64,000 nt of DNA from Eleusine coracana subsp. coracana (Eukaryota > Streptophyta > Magnoliopsida > Poales > Poaceae), in NCBI GenBank assembly GCA_032690845.1, contig CM064434.1, positions 32,084,413 to 32,148,412 on the forward strand, read 5' to 3'. The notes under the pieces were generated by a model. It made no database searches. It was given only the letters and a program-made list of their open reading frames with translations, and was not told the DNA's origin. Both the position numbers and the translations under genes were made by a program. Below, one piece after another: positions 57,428 through 64,000 of this stretch; positions within the stretch are counted from its first letter, which is position 1; each line of letters starts with the position of its first letter.

Positions 57428-59929
57428 TCAGCTCGATGAAGCGTTGTCCGGTCCCGGAGATGAAGACACGGATGATGCTTCTTGTTTCACTCGCCACACC
57501 TTCTTGGTCTTTGTTGCGGTCGGTGGCTTCTCGGGCTTCGGAGGCTGCGGTTTTGCAGGCTTCACAGCCTGTTTCTTTGCAGACCTCGGAGGTTGCTGCC
57601 TTGTGGACTTCGGAGGCTGTTGCTTAATGTGTGACCTTTGCCCCCTTGCCTTCATTAGTTGTTGCTGTGCAACCTTTTCCTTCTCAAGGAAGTTCTTCAT
57701 GAATGTGATGAGGCTGTCCTTCTTTGGCGGAGTGACCTCCACTTCCTTGATGTTGCTTGGGTTCGGCCCGTACTTGATACGGATCATGTTGCACTGTTCT
57801 TTCCGTGGCCGAAAGTCAAACTTCTCCTCCTTGCCATTGATGTGGAAGCGGATTTCTCCAGCTCCTACATCAATGCGAGCATCCGCAGTGCTGAGAAATG
57901 GGCGTCCCAGGATGAGCGGTGTGCTCTTCCTGACGTCCATGTCAAGCACTACGAAGTCGACGGGGATGAAGCAATCCCGGATTTTCACCGGAATATCTTC
58001 GGCGATCCCTGCCGGATAGCGGACCGTTGAATCGGCCAGCTGCAGCTGTATCGGCGTGGGGGATAGTGTGGTGTAGTTGAGCTTGTCGAAGACATCCTTC
58101 GGCATGACGCTCACACTTGCCCCAAGATCACATAAGGCATGGTCGAAGTTCTGTGTCCCGATCGAGCAGGTGATCGTGGGACACCCCGGATCTTTCTTCT
58201 TCTCAGGAAGCCTGTTGAGTATAGCAGCGCTACACTCTTCCGTCAGCTTGACAATTTCTGTGGTCGGTAGTGGGCGCTTGTTGCTGATAAGATCCTTGAG
58301 GTAGCGAGCGTACGTGGGTACTTGTATCGCATCCAGTAAGGGCACGTTGATGTGCAGCTTCTGGATCACCTCAACGAAACGTGTGAACTGCTCGTCCACG
58401 GTGGGCTTCCTTCTTCTTTCAGGAAACGGCATGAGGTTTGTGTCATAGAACTCATGTGGGGCCGTTTTCCTGGGCGGCAAATCTTCTTCTTCTGCCGGCT
58501 TCTCAGCTGATGTGTCCTTTCCTGCATGGTTAGGGTATGGCGGATCCCGAGTGGACTTACCTCCTCTCGTGGTAACCGCATTAACATTTTCTAAGGGGGT
58601 CTCGGGTTGCCCCGGGATTTTCCCCGACTCAGCAGTAGGAACAGCAGCAGCTAACTGAGCTAATTGGGTTTCTATCATTTTATTAAAGCTCAGCTGATTC
58701 TTGAGAGCAGAGGAAACACCCTCTATCTTAGTGTGGATGCTCTCAAGAGTCCTATCAGTGGTGGCAAGCTTTTTACTGATGTTATCATTAACCTTAGCTT
58801 GACCAAGCACAAGATCTTTCAAGGAGGGCTGATTATAACCGGAATTAAAACCAGAGAAGTTGCCAGAATTACCTCCTTGGTAGTTGGGACGTGGTGGACC
58901 CCAACTTTGACCTCCTTGTGGACGGTAGCCGTTGTTGTTGTTGTTGCCCATGAACATTGCGTCCTCACGGGTCTCAGGGCAGTCATTGCCCGAGTGTCCC
59001 GTGTTGCCACAGACCTCGCAAGTCATATGAGCGTCTAGGGCTTTCACTTCTCCATTGGCTTGGTCGTCCATCTTCTTCATGAGAAGGTCAATCTTGGCGG
59101 CGAGCATGTCAACCTCCTTGACGGAGTGCATGCCTCGCTGGCGAGGTTGGAGGCGCTCTTCATTCCAACCTTGGTTGGACACCATCTTCTCGATCAAATC
59201 TTTTGCCTTGCTCACAGTGAGCGAGAAGAAGGCTCCACCAGCAGCAGCGTCGAGGTGGTCGCGGGCCGACGGAGTAAGCCCGTTGTAGAAGTTCTGGATG
59301 ATCAGCCAATCATCCATCCCGTGGTGGGGACATGCCAGGATGTACTCCTGGAGCCTCTCCCATGCCTCAGGAATCGACTCCTTCGACTCCTGCTGGAAGC
59401 TTGAGATCTTTCCGCGGAGGGCATTGGTCTTGCCCAGCGGGAAGAACTTTGCAAGGAATGCAGCTGAACACTTCTCCCAAGTGTTCACAGCTTCAGGGTT
59501 TGCGTAGAACCACTGTCTCGCTCTCCCAAGGAGAGAGAACGGGAACAGTCGAAGGCGAACAGCGTCGGGGGTGACGTCCTTCATTTTGAACGTGTTGCAA
59601 ATCTCCAGGAATTGCTGGAGATGAAAACTAGCATCCTCATTGGCTTTCCCACAGAATGGGCTAGCCTGCACCATGGTGATGAGACCGGTCTTGATCTCGA
59701 AGTTCGCATCTCCCACATTGCCAGCTGGTCCCGTAGGGATGTTGGCAGCGGAGGGAGCGGAGAACTCGCGGAGGGTCTTGTCGGCCATTTGCTCAGAGCA
59801 TGATGGTGCGGGAATGACAGGTTCGATTGGCCGAGTCTCCTTACGAGGAGGGGTGAGCCTAGCTCGTGTCCTTCTCAGGAGTGACTCAGGATCTTCAGTG
59901 AAGTTTGTCGGCAAGTCGAAACCAGTCAT
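57428..59929 (-). CDS. Athila-type Gag-protease polyprotein of element E (intact, 833 aa)
   Basis: Starts MTGFDLPTNF at 59929. Gag core at residues 95-200 (LFPFSLLGRARQWFY 128-142; KFFPLGKTNALRGKISSFQQ 161-180). CCHC zinc knuckle at C304-C307-H312-C317, with spacing 2-4-4. An Asn/Gly-rich linker follows, then a retropepsin-like domain with D601-L-G-A-S (DLGAS is normal in this lineage) and LILGRPFLSTADARIDVG. The Lys/Pro/Gln-rich tail ends in KKVWRVKQEASSV, the tail found in A and B. Assembles particles and matures Gag. RT and integrase, which normally follow in Athila pol, are absent, not interrupted. Confidence 0.93.
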   Translation of the reverse strand: MTGFDLPTNFTEDPESLLRRTRARLTPPRKETRPIEPVIPAPSCSEQMADKTLREFSAPSAANIPTGPAGNVGDANFEIKTGLITMVQASPFCGKANEDASFHLQQFLEICNTFKMKDVTPDAVRLRLFPFSLLGRARQWFYANPEAVNTWEKCSAAFLAKFFPLGKTNALRGKISSFQQESKESIPEAWERLQEYILACPHHGMDDWLIIQNFYNGLTPSARDHLDAAAGGAFFSLTVSKAKDLIEKMVSNQGWNEERLQPRQRGMHSVKEVDMLAAKIDLLMKKMDDQANGEVKALDAHMTCEVCGNTGHSGNDCPETREDAMFMGNNNNNGYRPQGGQSWGPPRPNYQGGNSGNFSGFNSGYNQPSLKDLVLGQAKVNDNISKKLATTDRTLESIHTKIEGVSSALKNQLSFNKMIETQLAQLAAAVPTAESGKIPGQPETPLENVNAVTTRGGKSTRDPPYPNHAGKDTSAEKPAEEEDLPPRKTAPHEFYDTNLMPFPERRRKPTVDEQFTRFVEVIQKLHINVPLLDAIQVPTYARYLKDLISNKRPLPTTEIVKLTEECSAAILNRLPEKKKDPGCPTITCSIGTQNFDHALCDLGASVSVMPKDVFDKLNYTTLSPTPIQLQLADSTVRYPAGIAEDIPVKIRDCFIPVDFVVLDMDVRKSTPLILGRPFLSTADARIDVGAGEIRFHINGKEEKFDFRPRKEQCNMIRIKYGPNPSNIKEVEVTPPKKDSLITFMKNFLEKEKVAQQQLMKARGQRSHIKQQPPKSTRQQPPRSAKKQAVKPAKPQPPKPEKPPTATKTKKVWRVKQEASSVSSSPGPDNASSS

Positions 59930-60049
59930 ACACTACCCTGTTTTCATACAAAATGCAGAAAACAAAGCAAGGTTAACCTGCTTAGGAGATAGCCTTAATA
60001 ATTGCAACACTACTATATACATTAGTAATTTTTCTTGAATCATACGCCT

Positions 60050-60067
60050 TCCCCGGCAACGGCGCCA
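60050..60067 (-). other. Primer binding site of element E (tRNA-Asp)
   Basis: Minus TGGCGCCGTTGCCGGGGA, a perfect-looking tRNA-Asp complement, eight bases inside the 5' LTR. Confidence 0.9.
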
Positions 60068-60075
60068 GAAATGCT

Positions 60076-61624
60076 TGTTGACTTTTGCTAAGCCATATTA
60101 ATAAATCATTCCCGGCACGGGGCCAGAAACGGTTCACTAATATGTCCCAGAGTCAAGTAGGTAAAATCCGCAAGCGCACGGAGAATACCGCTGTAGCATT
60201 TCACCCGGAAGTATTCAGGGTATCGTATTTGTTTATCCCAAAGGAAGGGTATGATCAAGAAGCGTTACTAACATATAAGATCATGTTAACAATTAGCAAG
60301 GATATCTAACCAAGACAGGCGGGTATATGATAATAACCGGGTAGTGTGACACACACAGAAGATTCCTACTAAATAAATAAGTCTAGTGGAGGAAAGACTA
60401 GGCTAAGCTACTCCTACTATACATTCCTATACAGTTGCATAGCCTAAGTAGAATACATACAGACCCACACTCAGGTTCAGCAGTCAATAGTATAGCACTT
60501 CAGGCACGGACTTACCCCTGCATCCACAGGCGACTTCCGCCAAGAGCCTACGCACTAGCCTAGCGGGGAGGATTTCAAAGGACGGACAGGGCTGTCACCA
60601 CCTGCCGCCTACCTCAACGAACCAGTAGACTAATGAATAATTGATGCAAATCAGTCACCCAAATACCATACTTGCATGACCAAAGAGCACTCTGCCCCTC
60701 CGCGATTACTATTAACGAGGCAGAGCTACCGTACGAATACGATCACCAAACCCATGCTATACTTTATCAGCTAAAACTAAGCATAGAGACTATAACATAT
60801 AAACTAGACTATAGTGACGGTATATAACTAGGATGACAATAGTAGTATAATAAATATAAACTACTATCACACAAGTAGACTATACTATCACATATATGGA
60901 TCACAATATCAAACAAGAAACTCATGACCCAAGCACAACTATATAGAAAAGATATATATATTGATAAGAGCAAAGTCTTACAAAAGGGAAAAGATACAAG
61001 AGCCATACCAATTCCAAGTGAAGACTTGGGACTAGAGAGCTCTAGACTCAGCCTAACTCCACTAAAACTCCAAGAACTACTACTAGCAAGAGAGAAATGC
61101 TTCTTGTGGTGTGTGTTGAGTGTGAAGGCACACCCTCCTATTTATAGCCTCAATAGGTCGGCAAGGGAGAGTAACCGCCACGGAAGGCATCTCAAACCGT
61201 CATCAGGAGTCGCGGAGGAGCCAACACGTGGAAGCCCAGGCGGAGAGGGCGCCCGGCCGGGTCGGCCGACCTGACCAGGTCGGCCGACCTGGGGGGTGGC
61301 CCCTCCTGGCCTGTGCTTTCTCCAGGTGGCCGTCCTGTGGGCCCTGACGTCGGGTTGCGTGGTATTACAGGGAGTGACGTCGGTTAAGTGCTGAAAATGG
61401 GCCCTTCAATCCGTGTGACGTCCATGTGGCACTCTCTGATTGGTCGAAAGTGTGTTTTCTTGCCTTTTGAGGTGTTTCCTTCACATTTCCTCCAGCATGC
61501 ACAAAGTTCTCCAAGTACAAGTGGAACTATATTATTGTGCTAAAGCATGCGTGTATGAAATGCCAAATTCTCCTTTATTTGAGTATAGTTCACGGTAAAA
61601 AATGGTACTTAACAGCCGTCAACA
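60076..61624 (-). repeat. 5' LTR of element E
   Basis: 1549 bp. Palindrome pair at 61260-61292, TATAAATAG near 61138-61146 (minus), PBS-like fossil at 60110-60125. TSD GCCTC follows at 61625-61629. Confidence 0.95.
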
Positions 61625-62178
61625 GCCTCGACGATGTTGCGTCCGGTGTACCCGGGGAGAGGGTGCAATTCCTCGTTGCGTAGGTAGAACCACCTCCTGT
61701 GCCACCCTGAATGGGTGGTCGAAGTAGGCATCTGAATGTACCTGCTCGCGCGCTCATTGCGAAGGCGGATTCCCACGCACCCGATGGTGTAGGGGAGCGA
61801 ATCAGCCCAGGTGGCCTTATACCTGATGCAGACGGCGAGGAAGAAGTGGCACCATAGGTCGAAGTTGGGGGCGATCCCAAGGAACCCCTCACACAAGGCC
61901 GCGAAGGCCATGATGTGTTGGATCCCGTTAGGGTTCAGAGGCTGCAGCTCTGCCCCGTAATACTGGAGCAGAGCCCTGAGGAAGTCATGCACCAACCTTT
62001 CGAGCCCACGCTCGCGGAAGGGGATGAATGACACCATATAGCCCGTCAGGGGCTCCGGCCGCAGCTCATTCCCCAACATAATCCACTCCACCGCCTCAAT
62101 GAGGGGGGCAAGGAACCCGGCCTGGACTAGTCCCTCCAGCTCCTTCTTCATCACCATAGATCGAGAAAACACCGACAT
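61625..62178 (-). pseudogene. Antisense ORF of element D, 5' part
   Basis: Start Met at 62178 (MSVFSRSMVMKKELEGL); the frame is open further upstream, but an ATATTTAAG TATA-like box at about 62284-62292 would place the transcript start below that. It carries the 'putative gypsy type transposon' domain seen in C's aORF (MVSFIPFRERGLE, YYGAELQPLNPNGIQHIMAF, CEGFLGIAPNFDLWCHFF, WFYLRNEEL). The frame is intact until cut at 61625 by E, 22 codons after the Trp-Phe-Tyr block. Confidence 0.75.
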
Positions 62179-63190
62179 GGTGGAGGCGAGGCGGCAGTAG
62201 AAAGGATTAGAGAAGAAGAAAGGGAGGTGAAAGCATGGAAGCAACACGAGGGAAATGAAGACGGGGGACTCGGCATCAAGGGGCTTAAATATGGGGCTGC
62301 ACCCATAGCACAATCGAAATGAACTGCTGGAAATCCATCCATCACCCACTAGGTGAAGAGTCTCTTAACTCCCCACCACACACCGCGCATAGACGCGGTG
62401 TTCCACGCATCTCCATAAGTCCACCTCGTGAACTGCTCTGTAAACTCCTCGACTTTTGTGAACGGCCCCGCGCACCATGGACCCCACCACTACTTCCACT
62501 ATGGTGAAGAAATGCTCCCTCGGCTGCCGCACCACAGAAGAGAGAACGACTACTCGTCTTACCCGGGACCACCATGACACAAGCTCCAAGTAAATCACTT
62601 TTGTTCAATCTCCTCCTATTTACTCGAGAAGTAGGGACGGCCACGCAGGGCCTATCCAAGCCCCGCGCTGTACTTTGAGCTCTAGAAATGGTAGAGCATG
62701 CAGGACCCACCGACTAGGACCCGCTGCTTCAAGATCCCCTCACAAGCGAGGACAAACGAAGCACTAGGCGAGTCGCACGATCCCCCTCTCCCCCCCCCCC
62801 CCCAATGGGATGGGCGACACAGGTAAGACGGGATAAGGGGTTGAAAACTACCCCGACGGCTTGATGGCGCTGTGGTACTAAGGTTGGCCCCGTGAAGGGG
62901 TTCAACAGCCGTCGAGAGCTCCAAACAGAGCGAGGGGCACGAGCGATGGGCACACCCAGTGGCCAATGCCCTGACCCTCGAGGGTCGTGGGCATTGCGGA
63001 GTAGCATTTGAGTCCTGCTCCGACCCGTCCTTTGGTATCTCCCCAGAGAGAGGCAGCTAGCCATCGCGTCCTATCGAATGGTCATGACAACAAGTCGAGT
63101 CAGAAAGACAGGTTTATGGGATCGACCACCAGCTAGTCCACTGGGACCCCGTCGACGGGAAACTGGGGCTATCACCCGAACAAACCCGAT
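62179..63190. other. D 3' noncoding region upstream of the antisense ORF
   Basis: It holds the likely aORF promoter (TATA-like at 62284-62292, minus), a poly-C run (about 62791-62804) and, near 63160-63173, the PPT-like GGGAAACTGGGGCT of D. Open frames on minus (62342-63064) have no family feature and are judged non-coding. Confidence 0.5.
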
Positions 63191-63995
63191 AGCAGCTCAC
63201 CGAGCAGCCATGCTAAGAAACCATGTGAATATGTGCCATGGTTTCCAATATTTATGATGAGTAATTGACTTGAGCGGATTTGTGTTTGAGTTGAAATGCA
63301 GGAAAGATTTAGAGCTCCACTCAAAAGGTTTTAGCACTACCAAAGTGCTTAGAAAATAGGGAGAGAGTGAGGGAGAGTTAGGAGGAGGTTCGGGCTTGTC
63401 GGCGCCTTCTCCACACTTGTACCTCAGCGGATGCTTTCCTTTCTTAGTAAGTATTCGTGATCTTCCTTTGGTATTTAAGTTTTCTTTTTAAGTAAGTTCT
63501 TCCCTTAGTTGCTTACGAGATCATCGCTCTACTTAGTTAGAGTATCATAGTCTTCTATAAGTGTGACGTTGAGACTTTGATAGTAATTAATAGCGTAGAC
63601 ATGGTGTCTAGGCTAGAAGTTACCTTTGTTTGTCGAGTGCCCCTTGGTTTGTAGAGGTAGTCGGTAGGTGGTGACAGCCCTATCCGGCCTTAGTAATCCT
63701 CCACGTTCGGGTACGTCGTAGAGCTATTGGCCGGAGTCGCCTGTGGATGCAGGGGTAAGCCGGTGCCCGAAGTAAGCATTTATAGACTGAACCTATCTTA
63801 TTTTAGGATCTTTTACCATAGGAATCCTCTCTACCCTCTGCCTACCATATTCTTGTTGTCCTTGGACGGATTAGTTTAGAAGAATAGAACACACACTAAA
63901 ACTGTGATTCGATAACCTGGAATACTTCTAGATGAAGTGCTACATCGGTATCCGTGCACTTGCGGATTTATCTGTGAACATAGGAAATACCAACA
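63191..63995 (+). repeat. Athila-like LTR G (3'-terminal part)
   Basis: GACAGCCCTATC at 63673-63684, a TCCTCCACGTTCGGG segment and the end block AGATGAAGTGCTACATCGG...CACTTGCGGATTT match the other Athila-like LTRs. It ends ACCAACA at 63995; the AGCAT after it is the usual LTR-to-PBS spacer, so the PBS would start just outside the window. The left edge is not defined. Confidence 0.65.
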
Positions 63996-64000
63996 AGCAT

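Larger units (their letters stand above)
52503..61624 (-). mobile_element. Element E: young Athila-type element with gag-pro and ORF1 but no RT or IN
   Basis: 9122 bp with TSD GCCTC (52498-52502 and 61625-61629). LTRs 52503-54050 and 60076-61624 differ at about 17 positions and one indel (near 1.1%); at 1.3e-8 per site per year that is about 0.4 million years. Both frames are uninterrupted. No RT, RNase H or integrase lies between gag-pro and ORF1 or elsewhere inside, so it must use those enzymes in trans. Confidence 0.95.
28770..63190 (+). mobile_element. Element D: RIRE2/Retand-like Tat gypsy element, triply interrupted
   Basis: Order on +: LTR, PBS, gag, protease, RT, RNase H, integrase, with an antisense spliced ORF (-) and a 3' noncoding region. 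Three insertions with 5-bp TSDs split it: the solo LTR (protease), C (RNase H) and E (antisense ORF). Without them D is roughly 12 kb. The 5' edge is placed at TGTGGCACCC with low confidence. A PPT-like GGGAAACTGGGGCT occurs near 63160-63173, but no 3' LTR matching the 5' LTR is seen, so the 3' end is truncated. Confidence 0.75.

Noticed and set aside
57444..58030. + strand frames of 120-190 codons opposite the end of E gag-pro
   Set aside because: Shadow frames of an intact, family-conserved gag-pro on the minus strand.
62342..63064. Minus-strand frames upstream of D's antisense ORF
   Set aside because: No conserved motif; they overlap the likely promoter region and a poly-C run.
63191..63995. 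Region considered as D's missing 3' LTR
   Set aside because: Its end carries Athila-like LTR blocks and an AGCAT spacer. It shows no similarity to D's 5' LTR.

Overview
This window reads as a grass (Poaceae) intergenic or pericentromeric block made almost entirely of nested LTR retrotransposons. No host gene, tRNA or rRNA gene was recognised. The grass assignment rests on Athila-type gag ('LFPFSLLGKAKQWFY'), RIRE2/Retand-like Tat pol with antisense spliced ORFs, SIRE/Opie-like Copia LTRs and a very long Tekay-like solo LTR. The species cannot be named from the sequence. Boundaries come from TG..CA termini, 5-bp target-site duplications (TSDs), PBS and polypurine tracts (PPTs) read by eye.

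Layout. 1-15862: element A (Athila type, +), 5' LTR cut by the window edge. It holds a broken gag-pro, a truncated Tat element H (1929-4652, -), an env-position ORF ('ORF1'), a 3.84-kb solo LTR (9515-13353, TSD TTCGT) and a 3' LTR (13906-15862). 15863-26561: element F, an old Athila remnant whose LTR is split by element B (16082-23382, -, TSD TTGTG), a close relative of A. 26562-28769: SIRE-like Copia LTR pieces (-). About 28770-63190: element D, a RIRE2/Retand-like Tat element (+) of roughly 12 kb once its insertions are removed. Its insertions are an Athila-like solo LTR in the protease (32964-34814, TSD CCCTC), the complete 11.1-kb Tat element C in RNase H (37026-48123, -, TSD GATGG), and the young Athila-type element E in D's antisense ORF (52503-61624, -, TSD GCCTC). 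63191-64000: the end of another Athila-like LTR, G.

How the parts work. Tat elements C and D carry gag-pro-RT-RNase H-integrase, plus an antisense spliced ORF between integrase and the 3' LTR; both pol regions are broken by stops. The Athila-type elements A, B and E have no reverse transcriptase or integrase. Each has gag-pro with a shared C-terminal tail; A and E add ORF1. E is intact in both frames and its LTRs differ by about 1%, so it moved recently and presumably borrowed RT and integrase from a partner.

The most notable signal is in the Athila-type group. ORF1 sits in what looks like its own cassette: an internal promoter carrying the element's own U3 motif, a TATA box, a possible 3' splice site, the ORF, then a second PPT-like tract. 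The group also shares PBS-like fossils inside the LTR ends, a palindrome near the LTR end, and a 3' stem-loop with one compensatory pair change between A and B. The solo LTR at 9515-13353 contains a possible spliced acidic peptide.
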